From Ruminococcus sp. (GTDB lineage Bacteria > Bacillota > Clostridia > Oscillospirales > Ruminococcaceae), in assembly GCA_017437285.1 (NCBI GenBank), contig JAFSBM010000218.1:1-55295 (forward strand): a DNA stretch of 55,295 nt, read 5' to 3'. Every line of letters begins with the position of its first letter. The first letter of the stretch is position 1. The position numbers were made by a program, and so were the translations under genes. Under the pieces are notes generated by a model. It was not told the DNA's origin, searched no databases, and saw only the letters and a program-made list of their open reading frames with translations. Below are positions 8,086 through 17,689 of the stretch, piece by piece.

Positions 8086-8892
8086 TTAAAGCTTATATGT
8101 GATTATTTCAGGTGGATTGAACATTCTGAGCTTGCCCACACCTGCGGATACAAGCAGCTTTTTCCCCGATATATCGTAAATTCCCTTGGAATATTTCGGG
8201 AAAAATTTTCGTTCGGGGGAAAGTATGCCGACTCCGAAAAGCCGCACAACTCCGCCGTGAATGTGACCGCTGAAAGTGTAATCAGCTCCCCAGTCAGCAT
8301 AAACCGCCCCAAAAAGTGGGTTATGGGCAAGTAAAAGCACCTCGCCCCTTGGACAATCGCCTAAATTTTTCTTCATATCGTCAAGGGTAAAATCATCAAG
8401 ATTTTTATAGCCGCCGTCTTTTTTATACACAGTGTATTCTGGCATAACGCCGCAGATATAAAATTCCCTGCCCTTTATTTTCACGTGTCTGCCGCTGTTT
8501 ATGAGGATTTCAGCCTTTGTCCGATGCATAGCGTCAAGGAATTCCTGCTGATTATCGTGAATAAAACTCTGTTCATGGTTGCCCATACACAGATACACGG
8601 GAGCAATTTCACATAAACCATGCAAAAAGGCTTCGCATAGGGAAAAATCCGCTTCAGTACGGGAAACAAAATCCCCTGTAATGAAGATTAAATCGGGCTT
8701 TTCCAGCTGTGCCGCAGACAAAATCCGCTTATTATATGTGCTGTTATTCCTCTTGTGGCAGTCTGAAATATGAAGAATTTTTACATCACCGCCGAAATCT
8801 TTATGCCTTTTTGCAAGTATGAAATAATTTTCAATATACAGATAAACGGCGGCAATGATAGCTAAAATCAATACTAAAAGTATAAATTTCAT
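8086..8892 (-). CDS. Membrane-anchored calcineurin-type metallophosphoesterase
   Basis: The 268-residue protein has an N-terminal membrane segment (residues 2-20), then the ordered metallophosphoesterase motifs: ILHISDCH (D-x-H, about 40), ITGDF (about 70), MGNHEQ (about 104), LLLAHNP (about 190) and TFSGHIHGG (about 210). These bind two metal ions. It resembles the YkuE/LpxH-like group of Gram-positive membrane phosphoesterases, whose substrates are mostly unknown. It sits just downstream (9 bases) of gyrA on the same strand and may be read through from it. Confidence 0.85.
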   Translation of the reverse strand: MKFILLVLILAIIAAVYLYIENYFILAKRHKDFGGDVKILHISDCHKRNNSTYNKRILSAAQLEKPDLIFITGDFVSRTEADFSLCEAFLHGLCEIAPVYLCMGNHEQSFIHDNQQEFLDAMHRTKAEILINSGRHVKIKGREFYICGVMPEYTVYKKDGGYKNLDDFTLDDMKKNLGDCPRGEVLLLAHNPLFGAVYADWGADYTFSGHIHGGVVRLFGVGILSPERKFFPKYSKGIYDISGKKLLVSAGVGKLRMFNPPEIITYKL

Positions 8893-8901
8893 TATACTGT
8901 T

Positions 8902-11529
8902 TTATTCCTCGTCCTCGTTTTCGTCAGCTTCGATGACTACCTCGTTTTTCTCCTCCTCGGCAGCCTCAGCCTCAGCGGCTCTGATTTGCTCCTCGGTAAG
9001 CTGCTCAACCTTTTCGGTTTCAGCGGATTCGTCACGCTCAGTTCGTGTAAATGCCACAACCTTTGCACCCTCGCCGACTCTCATAACACGTACACCCTTG
9101 GCAATTCTGCCCATAATACGCACATCTTCGGCATGGATACGGATAATTACACCGTCGCTTGAAACGAGAATTACATCATCTGTTTCGTCAACTATCTTAA
9201 TTCCGCAAACGTGACCACGGATTTCGTCCACCTTGTAGTTAGTCAGACCGTAACCGCCTCTGTTCTGAATTCGATAGCTGTCAATTTCGGTACGCTTACC
9301 ATAGCCGTTATCGGTCACAGTAAGGAGTGAAGCACCCTCACGCACCTTTGCAATTCCTACAACATAGTCACCCTCACGAAGCTTTATAGCCTTTACGCCG
9401 TGAGCTGAACGGGACAACGCTCTGCCCTTTTCTTCCTCGATACGGATTGCCATACCATTTCTTGTAGCAACGAAAATCTGCTCTTTTCCGTTTGTCATAC
9501 GGCATCCCGCAATTTCATCGCCCTCGTCAAGACCAATTGCAATAAGACCATTCTTGCGGACATTCTTGTAGAATGAAAGATTTGTACGCTTGATTTTACC
9601 GTTTTTCGTAACGATTGTAATAAATCTGTCGTCACCAAAATCGGCTGTCTTAATCATTGCCGTTACCTTTTCATTTTCAGTAAGAGGCAGGAGATTTATG
9701 AGATTGAAGCCACGTGAAGCCTTTGAACCGTCGGGAATTTCGTAGCATTTCAGCTTGTACATAATGCCCTTGTTGGTAATAAACAGGATATTGTCATGAG
9801 TTCCGCAGATGAACATTTCCTCTACGAAGTCCTCCTCACGCTGTTTCATACCTGTTATACCACGTCCGCCACGCTTTTGCGTTTTATATTCGGCAACGGG
9901 CATACGCTTGATATAGCCGTTATTTGTGAGCGTTACAACGCAATCTTCAACAGGAATAAGGTCCTCAATGTCAACCTCACCGCTTACGGTCTCAATATCT
10001 GTACGGCGTTTATCGTTGAACTTTCTGCGGATTTCATTGAGGTCATTCATAATAATCTCGTAAACACGGTTGATATTAGCAAGAATATCTTCAAGGTCAG
10101 TAATTTTAGTCAACAAACCATACAATTCGTCTGTTATTTTCTGACGCTCCAGACCTGTCAAAGCACCTAAACGCATCTGAACAATAGCCTCAGCCTGTTC
10201 CTCGGAAAGTCCCTGCTGACGTTCGAGAATGTGAATGTTGCTCATATCATATTCGGCACGGTCAAGAAGCGCACTCATATCCACATCCTTGAAACGCTCA
10301 ATCATACGCTCCTTAGCCTCGGGAATTGTCTTGCTGCTGCGGAGAATAGCCACAACCTCGTCAATATAATCAGCGGCAAGAATGAAGCCCTGCAATAAAT
10401 GCGCTCTTTCAAGTGCCTTGCGGAGGTCAAAACGTGTGCGACGCTGAATAACATCAACCTGGAAGTCAAGATAATGACTGAGCATCTCTTTCAGCGTAAG
10501 CACCTTTGGCTCGCCATTTACGAGGGCAAGCATAATAATGCCCACGGTATCCTGCAATTTTGTGAGAGCAAACAGCTTATTCAGCACTATTTCGGGAACA
10601 GCGTCCTTTTTCAGCTCAATAACAATACGCATACCGTCCTTGTCAGACTCGTCACGGAGGAAGTAAATTCCCTCCAGACGCTTATCCTTGCAAAGCTGAT
10701 TGATATTTTTGAGAATAAGTGTTTTATTCACCATATATGGGATTTCGTCAACTATAATACAGTTTCTGCCCTTGATTTCCTCAAAATGAGTACGGCTGCG
10801 GAGAATAATCTTTCCTCTGCCTGTGCCGTAAGCAGCACGAATTCCTGCTTTACCCATAACAATACCGCCTGTTGGGAAGTCAGGTCCCTTGATATGCTCC
10901 ATAAGCTGGTCAAGAGTACAGTCGGGGTCGTCAATAAGCAGCTGTAAAGCGTCTATAACCTCACCTAAATTGTGGGGAGGAATATTTGTAGCCATACCAA
11001 CAGCGATACCTGTTGAGCCGTTTACAAGCAGATTAGGAAATCTTGAAGGAAGTACAACAGGCTCTTTCAGACGGTCATCGTAGTTGGGCATATAGTCAAC
11101 AGTTTCCTTGTTGATGTCCTGCAACATCTCAAGGGTAAGCTTTTTCATTTTAGCCTCGGTATAACGGTAGGCAGCCGCCTTATCGCCGTCAATTGAACCG
11201 AAGTTTCCGTGACCGTCAACGAGAGGATAACGGAGTGAAAAGTCCTGTGCAAGTCTTACAAGAGCATCATAAACCGATGCGTCACCGTGTGGGTGATAAC
11301 GTCCCAGCACAGCACCGACAGTATCGGCACACTTTCTGTATGCCTTATCGGGAGTAAGTCCGTTTTCGTGGAGCGTATAGAGAATACGTCTGTGAACGGG
11401 CTTCAAACCGTCCCTTACATCAGGCAAAGCTCTTGAAACAATAACCGACATTGCGTACTGGAGCATTGAATTTTCCATTTCATTTACAAGGTCGGAATGA
11501 ATAATTTTTGAATTATCGTTATATAACAC
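8902..11529 (-). CDS. gyrA: DNA gyrase subunit A
   Basis: GyrA forms the DNA-cleaving half of gyrase. The 875-residue protein has the winged-helix cleavage domain with catalytic Tyr123 in AAAYRYTEAKM, the quinolone-determining HGDASVYD at 81-88, the GyrA box QKRGGRG and six beta-pinwheel repeats, and a long acidic tail (about 835-875). The position equivalent to E. coli Ser83 is Ala84; Asp87 is conserved as Asp88. The start is a GTG with AAAGGAGG 6-7 bases upstream. It is the last gene of the minus-strand dnaA-gyrA group, separated from the preceding gene by heptad repeats. Confidence 0.97.
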   Translation of the reverse strand: MLYNDNSKIIHSDLVNEMENSMLQYAMSVIVSRALPDVRDGLKPVHRRILYTLHENGLTPDKAYRKCADTVGAVLGRYHPHGDASVYDALVRLAQDFSLRYPLVDGHGNFGSIDGDKAAAYRYTEAKMKKLTLEMLQDINKETVDYMPNYDDRLKEPVVLPSRFPNLLVNGSTGIAVGMATNIPPHNLGEVIDALQLLIDDPDCTLDQLMEHIKGPDFPTGGIVMGKAGIRAAYGTGRGKIILRSRTHFEEIKGRNCIIVDEIPYMVNKTLILKNINQLCKDKRLEGIYFLRDESDKDGMRIVIELKKDAVPEIVLNKLFALTKLQDTVGIIMLALVNGEPKVLTLKEMLSHYLDFQVDVIQRRTRFDLRKALERAHLLQGFILAADYIDEVVAILRSSKTIPEAKERMIERFKDVDMSALLDRAEYDMSNIHILERQQGLSEEQAEAIVQMRLGALTGLERQKITDELYGLLTKITDLEDILANINRVYEIIMNDLNEIRRKFNDKRRTDIETVSGEVDIEDLIPVEDCVVTLTNNGYIKRMPVAEYKTQKRGGRGITGMKQREEDFVEEMFICGTHDNILFITNKGIMYKLKCYEIPDGSKASRGFNLINLLPLTENEKVTAMIKTADFGDDRFITIVTKNGKIKRTNLSFYKNVRKNGLIAIGLDEGDEIAGCRMTNGKEQIFVATRNGMAIRIEEEKGRALSRSAHGVKAIKLREGDYVVGIAKVREGASLLTVTDNGYGKRTEIDSYRIQNRGGYGLTNYKVDEIRGHVCGIKIVDETDDVILVSSDGVIIRIHAEDVRIMGRIAKGVRVMRVGEGAKVVAFTRTERDESAETEKVEQLTEEQIRAAEAEAAEEEKNEVVIEADENEDEE

Positions 11530-11542
11530 GCTGAACCTCCTT

Positions 11543-11570
11543 TTAGAAGTTAGAGATTAGAGGTTAGAAT
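11543..11570. repeat. Heptad repeat array, TTAGARG type (4 units)
   Basis: Four consecutive 7-bp units TTAGAAG, TTAGAGA, TTAGAGG and TTAGAAT. Each unit carries a TAG, so the array stops all three plus-strand frames. It lies just upstream of the gyrA ribosome-binding site. Confidence 0.85.
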
Positions 11571-11620
11571 TGCAGATGAGAAATCTATCAGCATATTGCA
11601 ATAATTTTGCACCTCAGCAA

Positions 11621-11648
11621 TTCTTAATTCTTAATTCATAATTCTTAA
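11621..11648. repeat. Heptad repeat array, TTCTTAA type (4 units)
   Basis: Units TTCTTAA, TTCTTAA, TTCATAA and TTCTTAA. On the minus strand the last unit supplies the TAA stop codon of the YcxB-like gene (11645-11647). Confidence 0.85.
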
Positions 11649-12220
11649 TTGGATATATTTTGTATAATTTCCAGTTCTTCGGCTGAAAAATCCGCCTTGG
11701 GAACTATATAATAGGCATAATCGGAGCAGACAAGAACAAAGCAGTCTGCCGCTTCAATTACGGAAAAACCGTCATCTATGGGAATAATTGTAGGCTTTAG
11801 GGCTTCTTCGGAATATTCCTCGTCAAGTTCCTCATCAATTTCCTCGGCTTCTTCATCATCTGCATATTTTTCACAAATGGTGGAGATTTCAACAGTTTTA
11901 TCCTTTACCGTCAGCCTGTAAAGAGGAATTATTCCGTTTCCGTTCATACTCATTACGATGTTATCACGCTGTTTCAGCGGATTAAATATCTCACGGTAAG
12001 CAAGTGCCAGAAATCCTACTAAAGCAAGATAGCCTAAAAGTCTGATTTTCTCATCAAGCATCCCTGAAATGAAAACTGCCGCAATGGACAAAAGCACGAA
12101 AATAACGGATTTTACTATAGCTTTCGGGTATACAAATTTTTTCTGATATGCCCTTATGCCCTGCCGCATAATCTGCGGTGTATGGGAAAAATCCTTGACA
12201 AGCTTTATATTTTCTTCCAT
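11645..12220 (-). CDS. YcxB-like membrane protein
   Basis: The 191-residue protein has two adjacent membrane segments (about 38-55 and 60-75) and a C-terminal domain with VLVCSDYAYYIVPKADF (about 155-175), which resembles the YcxB-like domain. A Glu/Asp-rich stretch (about 122-138) lies between. Function is unknown. It is placed between gyrB (stop 12 bases upstream) and gyrA, a position usually empty or occupied by small proteins in Firmicutes. Its stop codon is formed by a heptad repeat. Confidence 0.6.
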   Translation of the reverse strand: MEENIKLVKDFSHTPQIMRQGIRAYQKKFVYPKAIVKSVIFVLLSIAAVFISGMLDEKIRLLGYLALVGFLALAYREIFNPLKQRDNIVMSMNGNGIIPLYRLTVKDKTVEISTICEKYADDEEAEEIDEELDEEYSEEALKPTIIPIDDGFSVIEAADCFVLVCSDYAYYIVPKADFSAEELEIIQNISN

Positions 12221-12232
12221 AGCCTGCCCTCG

Positions 12233-14182
12233 TTAAATATCGAGATTCTGCACGAATTTCGCATTATTCTCAATGAATTTTCTTCTCGGCTCAACCTTGT
12301 CACCCATAAGGATTGAGAATGTTTCGTCAGCCTTCAAAGCGTCCTCCATACCGATTTTCACGATTGTACGACGCTCAGGGTCCATAGTAGTTTCCCAGAG
12401 CTGTTCGGGGTCCATTTCACCAAGACCTTTATAACGCTGAACATCAACCTTATATTTGCCCTCCTCGGAAAGCTCTGCAATGAAACCGTCACGCTCCTCG
12501 TCAGAGAAAGCATATCGCTCCTTTTTGCCTCGCCAAACCTTGAAAAGAGGCGGCTGTGCGATATAGACATTGCCGTTTGTGATAAGAGGACGCATATAGC
12601 GGAAGAAGAATGTCAGAAGCAGAGTTCTGATGTGCATACCGTCAACGTCGGCATCCGCCATAATAATAACTTTGCCGTAGCGGAGCTTTTCAATATCGAA
12701 ATCCTCGCCGATACCTGTGCCAAGAGCCGTTACAACAGGCGAAAGCTTGTCATTGCCGTAAATCTTGTCAATACGTGCCTTTTCTACGTTGAGCATTTTT
12801 CCCCAGAGTGAGAGGATAGCCTGATATTTTCTGTCACGTCCCTGCTTTGCAGAACCGCCCGCAGAGTCACCCTCTACGATGTAAATTTCAGTATATCTTG
12901 CATCTCTCTCGGAGCAGTCTGCCAGTTTTTCGGGCATTGAAGCATTTCCGAATGCGTTCTTTTTACGCTCTGCATCTCTTGCACGTTTAGCAGCCTCACG
13001 GGCTTTAAGGGCTGAAAGTGCCTTATCGAAAATAGCCTTTGCAATTTCAGGATTTTCTTCAAGGAAATTCATAAGCTTTTCCTGTACAAGCTTTTCGATA
13101 AATGGCTTAACTTCGGGATTTCCAAGTCGTCCCTTTGTCTGTCCCTCAAATTCACACTCGGTAAGCTTTACGGAGATAATGGCTGTAAGTCCCTCACGTA
13201 CATCATCGCCGCTGAGTTTCTCTTTATCTTTGAGAAGTCCCATTTTCTTGCCGTAGTCGTTGATAACTCTCTGAATTGAATTTTTAAAGGCTGTTTCGTG
13301 ATATCCACCGTCCTTTGTGTGGATATTATTTGCAAATGAGAGGATAATCTCATTGTAGCTGTCGTTGTACTGAAGGGCGATTTCCGCAAAGGAATCCCCC
13401 TGCATTCCCGAAACGTAGATAACTTCATCACTCAGCGGCACATGACCTCTTGTTTCGTGAATATGCTCCACGAACTGACGGATACCGCCCTCATAGTGGA
13501 GAGTTTCGGATTTTATATCATTCTCTTCACGTAAATCGGAGAATGTAATTTTAATACCTGCATTGAGGAAAGCCTGTTCACGGAGTCTTTTCAGCAGAAT
13601 TTCGAAGTCATAGACAGTCTGCTCGAAAATTTCCCCGTCAGCTTTGAACATAACGCTTGTACCTGTTTCGGTGGTCTTTTCGATAGCTTTAAGCTGTTCG
13701 TCATAGTGACCACGCTCAAAACGCTGGAACCACACATTTTCGCCGTCCTTGACGGTAAGCTCCAGCCACTCTGAAAGGGCATTAACAACAGACGCACCAA
13801 CGCCGTGAAGTCCTCCTGATACCTTATATCCGCCGCCGCCGAATTTTCCGCCTGCGTGGAGAATGGTATAAACAACGGTAGCCGCAGAAATACCCTCCTT
13901 TGGATGAATACCAACGGGGATACCACGTCCGTTATCGGATACTCTTATAACATCGCCGGGGAGAATATCCACCTTAATTTCGGTACAAAAGCCTGCAAGA
14001 GCCTCGTCAATGGAGTTATCCACAATTTCGTATACAAGGTGGTGCAGACCGCTTGGACCTGTTGAACCGATATACATACCGGGTCTTTTTCTTACAGCTT
14101 CAAGTCCTTCCAGAATTTGTATGTCATTTTCGTCGTAATTGACAATGTCATTTTCGGCGTTATTAATATTCTGCTGACTCAT
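12233..14182 (-). CDS. gyrB: DNA gyrase subunit B
   Basis: GyrB supplies the ATPase half of gyrase. The 649-residue protein shows the GHKL ATPase motifs ([45 protein letters not shown]), the transducer domain and the TOPRIM domain with [18 protein letters not shown] (about 425) and [13 protein letters not shown] (about 505). Length fits the short Gram-positive form. The GGAGG used for initiation overlaps the last codon and stop of the transposase gene upstream, so the insertion has kept gyrB translation intact. Confidence 0.97.
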   Translation of the reverse strand: MSQQNINNAENDIVNYDENDIQILEGLEAVRKRPGMYIGSTGPSGLHHLVYEIVDNSIDEALAGFCTEIKVDILPGDVIRVSDNGRGIPVGIHPKEGISAATVVYTILHAGGKFGGGGYKVSGGLHGVGASVVNALSEWLELTVKDGENVWFQRFERGHYDEQLKAIEKTTETGTSVMFKADGEIFEQTVYDFEILLKRLREQAFLNAGIKITFSDLREENDIKSETLHYEGGIRQFVEHIHETRGHVPLSDEVIYVSGMQGDSFAEIALQYNDSYNEIILSFANNIHTKDGGYHETAFKNSIQRVINDYGKKMGLLKDKEKLSGDDVREGLTAIISVKLTECEFEGQTKGRLGNPEVKPFIEKLVQEKLMNFLEENPEIAKAIFDKALSALKAREAAKRARDAERKKNAFGNASMPEKLADCSERDARYTEIYIVEGDSAGGSAKQGRDRKYQAILSLWGKMLNVEKARIDKIYGNDKLSPVVTALGTGIGEDFDIEKLRYGKVIIMADADVDGMHIRTLLLTFFFRYMRPLITNGNVYIAQPPLFKVWRGKKERYAFSDEERDGFIAELSEEGKYKVDVQRYKGLGEMDPEQLWETTMDPERRTIVKIGMEDALKADETFSILMGDKVEPRRKFIENNAKFVQNLDI

Positions 14183-14186
14183 GAAT

Positions 14187-14723
14187 TTACCTCCATTTAT
14201 TCTGGTTGAATTTATTATTAACCCAATTCAAAGGATTGTTTTCTATATAATCCCATATCTCAGCTAATTCTTCTTTATTACGTATAATTCTATCATAATA
14301 TGATTTCTGCCATATAGAAAAACCTGATTTTCTTGAAACAAATCTTTTAAACGAACCAATAATAGTCGGGATTGTAGGGGCGGATATTATCCGCCCGTCT
14401 GATATTATTTCATAATCACGATTAATTGAAATAATCAGATGTATATGGTCTGGCATTATACAATATTTCATTACATAAACATCATCATATGTTTTTTCTA
14501 TCTGATTTAATGAATAATCTATAATTTTTCCTATATCTGTCAATTCTGTAATCGGGCGGATAATATCCGCCCCTACACAATCGAGGGTTTCTTTTATTGT
14601 ACAGAGATATGAAATTCTGTATTTGGTACATATTGTCACAAAATATATTCCATTACGTGAATAATCATAATTTTCAAGACGGATTTTCTTCCTTTTGAAA
14701 TTTTTATTAAACATAATTTTCAC
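14187..14723 (-). CDS. REP-associated tyrosine transposase (RAYT, Y1/HUH family)
   Basis: RAYT proteins are single-strand nucleases of the IS200/IS605 Y1 group thought to mobilise REP palindromes. The 178-residue protein has the N-terminal [19 protein letters not shown] strand, the HUH metal motif MPDHIHLII (His93, His95), [11 protein letters not shown] and [16 protein letters not shown] with candidate catalytic Tyr142 or Tyr143, ending YIENNPLNW. Two REP palindromes in opposite orientation are embedded in frame and encode GADIIRP (about 51-57) and GRIISAPT (about 110-117). It interrupts the usual remB-gyrB junction; its last codon AGG and TAA are part of the gyrB ribosome-binding site. Confidence 0.9.
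   Translation of the reverse strand: MKIMFNKNFKRKKIRLENYDYSRNGIYFVTICTKYRISYLCTIKETLDCVGADIIRPITELTDIGKIIDYSLNQIEKTYDDVYVMKYCIMPDHIHLIISINRDYEIISDGRIISAPTIPTIIGSFKRFVSRKSGFSIWQKSYYDRIIRNKEELAEIWDYIENNPLNWVNNKFNQNKWR
14373..14397 (+). repeat. REP element inside the RAYT gene
   Basis: TGTAG followed by the palindrome GGGCGGATATTATCCGCCC and G. It is in frame and reads GRIISAPT in the transposase. Confidence 0.92.
14553..14577 (-). repeat. Second REP element inside the RAYT gene, opposite orientation
   Basis: The same 25-bp unit on the minus strand (CGGGCGGATAATATCCGCCC then CTACA on the plus strand). It reads VGADIIRP in the transposase. Confidence 0.92.
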
Positions 14724-14760
14724 ATCTTTCAGATAAACGTTTCAATCATTTAACGGCTTA

Positions 14761-14841
14761 ATTACGCATTACGAATTACGAATTAACAATACCCGCCGCC
14801 TCTATCGCTAACGGCTAAAGGCTAACCGCTAAAGGCTAACT
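14761..14841. repeat. Two heptad repeat arrays between RAYT and remB
   Basis: 14761-14788 is ATTACGC, ATTACGA, ATTACGA, ATTAACA. 14807-14841 is GCTAACG, GCTAAAG, GCTAACC, GCTAAAG, GCTAACT. The second array overlaps the remB stop codon (14840-14842). Confidence 0.88.
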
Positions 14842-15103
14842 AACAATACCCTCCGCCGCTTTCAAGACGCTTTTTCAGCGTACTTGCCGCAAGCTGGGAT
14901 ATATAAATCCGCTTTTTTGTGATAATATATGTTTTTGGCAGTTCATAAGTGGCTAAAAACAGCCTTTTTTCCTTTTCTGCCTTGTCAAGCAGCTTTTTCG
15001 TACAGCTTGTAACAGTTGTGTTATCCATATCGAAAATGCCGATAATTTCACGGACATCAACGGAATAATTATTGCCGATATGGAGATAAATAGTCTTATT
15101 CAT
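14840..15103 (-). CDS. remB: RemB-like DUF370 protein
   Basis: The 87-residue protein matches the DUF370/RemB (YaaB) family: YLHIGNNYSVDVREIIGIFDMDNTT at 6-30 and YIITKKRIYISQLAASTLKKR near the C-terminus. In B. subtilis RemA/RemB proteins bind DNA and affect matrix and osmoprotection genes. Here it is in the classical recF-remB-gyrB position, overlapping the recF stop by 4 bases (ATGA), so it is translationally coupled to recF. Its TAG stop codon falls in a heptad repeat. Confidence 0.85.
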   Translation of the reverse strand: MNKTIYLHIGNNYSVDVREIIGIFDMDNTTVTSCTKKLLDKAEKEKRLFLATYELPKTYIITKKRIYISQLAASTLKKRLESGGGYC

Positions 15104-16227
15104 CTTAATTCCTCTGCAATCCTGCCGCCGCTTATACGCAGAATTTTCCCCTTTATATCGGGAAGAAGCGTTCTTTCGTTGGGAGTTGTAATGAAAACCT
15201 GCATATTTCTGATTATATCAAATACAAATCGCTGACGGTTTTCGTCAAGTTCTCCCATAACATCGTCAAGAAATACCACGGGAGCGTCTTTGCTTCGCTT
15301 AGTGAAAATTTCAGCCTGTGCAAGCTTTATAACAAGTGCCGCAGATTTAATCTGCCCCTGTGAGCCGTATTCCTTGGCACTTATGCCGTTGATTTTTATG
15401 TTGATTTCGTCACGGTTTACCCCCGAATGGGTTATACCTGTGCGAATGTCATACTCCTCCGATTCACGGAGTTTATTGAAATATTTTTCAAAGGCAGCTT
15501 CATCGCAGGGCAGTTCAAAATCCTCCGCCTTGAACACGTTGGATTTATATTCAAGCTCCAGCTTTTCTTTTCCGCCCGAAATGGCGTAATACAGCTCTCC
15601 GCAGACCTGATTCAGCTTTTTTATATAGCTGTCACGCATATAGGATATTAACGCACCCTCGTGAGCCGCCTGTTTATCCCATATTTCAAGAATTGACGAA
15701 TCGGAATTCCCCTGCATAATTGATTTCAGCAGGGCATTCCGCTGATTCATTACGGCATTATTTTTCGTTATATGTGCCACAAATACGGGATTTAGCTGTG
15801 ATGCTGCCATATCCACGAAATTCCGCCGTTTTTCGGGAGCACCTTTTATGATTTCCACATCATCGGGGATAAAGGCAATACACTTGAAAACGTCAAAAAG
15901 ATTTCTCGTACCCTTTTGTTTTACCCCGTTAATAGTGATATTTTTCGTTATATTTCCGCCTTTTATCATCTCATAGGTGATTTTCTGGTCACGCACATCG
16001 TCCCAAATTCCCACTTCGGAGATAAAAGAGCTTTTATCGAGAGCAATATAATCTCTTTCCTTTGAGCCACGAAAGCTTTTACACCCTGACATAATCCACA
16101 GGGCTTCAAGGAGATTTGTTTTCCCCTGTGCATTTTCCCCCACTATGATATTATAGTAGATGTCAGGCTCGAAAGAAATTTCCGACAGATTTTTAAATCC
16201 GTCAATTTTAACGTGAGTTATCAGCAC
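15100..16227 (-). CDS. recF: DNA replication and repair protein RecF
   Basis: RecF is an SMC-like ATPase that loads RecA at gapped DNA with RecO and RecR. The 375-residue protein has Walker [15 protein letters not shown] (about 31-44), an FRGSK motif, the ABC signature region [17 protein letters not shown] (about 285) and Walker [16 protein letters not shown] (about 318). A GTG start overlaps the end of the S4-domain gene by 7 bases, indicating coupling in the dnaN-yaaA-recF-remB order. Confidence 0.95.
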   Translation of the reverse strand: MLITHVKIDGFKNLSEISFEPDIYYNIIVGENAQGKTNLLEALWIMSGCKSFRGSKERDYIALDKSSFISEVGIWDDVRDQKITYEMIKGGNITKNITINGVKQKGTRNLFDVFKCIAFIPDDVEIIKGAPEKRRNFVDMAASQLNPVFVAHITKNNAVMNQRNALLKSIMQGNSDSSILEIWDKQAAHEGALISYMRDSYIKKLNQVCGELYYAISGGKEKLELEYKSNVFKAEDFELPCDEAAFEKYFNKLRESEEYDIRTGITHSGVNRDEINIKINGISAKEYGSQGQIKSAALVIKLAQAEIFTKRSKDAPVVFLDDVMGELDENRQRFVFDIIRNMQVFITTPNERTLLPDIKGKILRISGGRIAEELR

Positions 16228-16430
16228 ACAGTTACCTCATCACCGCCGATTACTTTTACAGTATCGCCGGGGCGGATTTTCTTGCCACGCATTGTGCAGA
16301 CTTCGCCATTGACGAGAACCTGCTCGTCCTGTATAAGCATTTTTGCCTCTCCGCCTGAACCTACCAATGAGGCGAATTTCAGGAGAGCGTCAAGCTTTAT
16401 AAACTCTGTTGTGATTTTAATTTCAGGCAT
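16221..16430 (-). CDS. yaaA: S4-domain RNA-binding protein (YaaA/RlbA-like)
   Basis: This small protein (69 residues) is a single S4 RNA-binding domain: [21 protein letters not shown], then [20 protein letters not shown]. Family members sit between dnaN and recF in most Firmicutes and are linked to ribosome assembly. An upstream TTG at 16445 would add five residues, but the ATG at 16430 has TGAGGGG 8 bases upstream and gives the family-like start MPEIKI, so it is preferred. Confidence 0.88.
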   Translation of the reverse strand: MPEIKITTEFIKLDALLKFASLVGSGGEAKMLIQDEQVLVNGEVCTMRGKKIRPGDTVKVIGGDEVTVC

Positions 16431-16511
16431 ATCTATACCCCTCAATAATTAATAATTATAAATTTAAGCCGTTAGCTTTAAAAGATAATAGAAAAATTAC
16501 GGTTTATTTCA

Positions 16512-16539
16512 GCTAAAGGCTAAAAGCTAAAAGCTATAG
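16512..16539. repeat. Heptad repeat array, GCTAAAG type, downstream of dnaN
   Basis: GCTAAAG, GCTAAAA, GCTAAAA, GCTATAG, running to within five bases of the dnaN stop codon (16544-16546). Confidence 0.82.
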
Positions 16540-16543
16540 GCTC

Positions 16544-17647
16544 TTAATTTTTAAGCTGAATAGGCATAACAAGGAAAATGTAGTTTTCGCCCATTGGAGG
16601 GAGAATTTCAATAACCTTCATTGCACCGTTAAGGCGAATTCTGACTTTATCGCCCTCGGCAGCCTTTAAAGCTTCAAGCATAAGACGGGTATTAAAGCCG
16701 ATAGTAACAGCTTCTCCCGAAATATCGGCAGAAATTACATCGTTAACCTTACCGATAGCTGTCTTGCAGTTGATTTTCATAACGCCGTTGCCAATTTCAC
16801 AGCGGATAGGGCATTTATTTTTCTCATCAATAATAAGAGCGCATCTTTCAAGACTTGCGGAAAAGTCCTTTTTGCTGATGAAAACTTCCGTCTTATGACC
16901 TGTGGGAATACTCATTCTGTAATTGTGGAAAACTCCTTCAAGCAGACGTGAGATAATAATAAAGTTATTAATCTCAAACATAATATGTCTGTCATTTACG
17001 CTTATAAGGCAGTTTTCGGAGCAATCCTCACGGATAAGAGTTGAAACTTCCATTAATGCCTTTTTAGGAACTACAAAATTGAAATTTTCGCTGTTGCTGA
17101 TAGTTTCATTTCTTATAGCAAGTCTGAAACCGTCAATAGCAACCATTGTGAAGCTTTCAGCGTCAATGTCGAAAAGTTCACCTGTAAAAATAGGCTTATT
17201 TTCGTTCTGTGCCACAGCATAGCTTGTCATATTAATCATTGAACGGAGAGTATTCTGTGGAACTGTAAAGCTTCTTTTTGAATCAATTACCGGTAAATCG
17301 GGATATTCATCTGCTGACATTACAGAGAAATCGCAATCTGTAGCTTCTGATGAAAGATGAATTACGTTATTTTCATCAATTGTGAAAATAATTTCCTCTC
17401 CAGCCATTTTCTTTGTAAATTCGCTGAAAAGTCTGCTGTTGAGAACAAATTCACCGCTGTCTGAGGTTTCAGCCTTGATATTTGTTCTGATACCCATTTC
17501 AAGGTTATATGCAGTAAGTTCTGCATTTCCGGGAGTTATCTTTAATTTTATACCTTCAAGAGCAGGAATTGTAGATTTCTGAGGAACTACTCTTGAAATA
17601 TTAGTAATAGCATCGCTAAGTTCTGTTTTTTTGCAAATAAATCTCAT
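16544..17647 (-). CDS. dnaN: DNA polymerase III subunit beta (sliding clamp)
   Basis: DnaN is the ring clamp that tethers DNA polymerase. The 367-residue protein has the three-domain clamp pattern: MRFICKKTELSDAITNISRVVPQKSTIPALEGI at the start (domain 1), YAVAQNENKPIFTGELFDI (domain 2) and the conserved C-terminal YIFLVMPIQLKN (P-M-R/Q-L hydrophobic pocket). A GGAGG site precedes the ATG. It lies 642 bp downstream of dnaA, a gap that holds part of the origin, so it probably has its own promoter or is read from dnaA through that gap. Confidence 0.96.
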   Translation of the reverse strand: MRFICKKTELSDAITNISRVVPQKSTIPALEGIKLKITPGNAELTAYNLEMGIRTNIKAETSDSGEFVLNSRLFSEFTKKMAGEEIIFTIDENNVIHLSSEATDCDFSVMSADEYPDLPVIDSKRSFTVPQNTLRSMINMTSYAVAQNENKPIFTGELFDIDAESFTMVAIDGFRLAIRNETISNSENFNFVVPKKALMEVSTLIREDCSENCLISVNDRHIMFEINNFIIISRLLEGVFHNYRMSIPTGHKTEVFISKKDFSASLERCALIIDEKNKCPIRCEIGNGVMKINCKTAIGKVNDVISADISGEAVTIGFNTRLMLEALKAAEGDKVRIRLNGAMKVIEILPPMGENYIFLVMPIQLKN

Positions 17648-17689
17648 TTATATAAATACCTCCTGTAAGGTGTAAGTTATCAGCCGAAG

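Noticed and set aside
9796-10170. Long antisense frames within gyrA and gyrB
   Set aside because: They are shadows of strongly coding minus-strand genes with no motif or ribosome-binding site.
14761-14841. Heptad arrays considered as CRISPR or tandem-repeat minisatellites
   Set aside because: Units are 7 bp without spacers, degenerate, and no cas genes are present.
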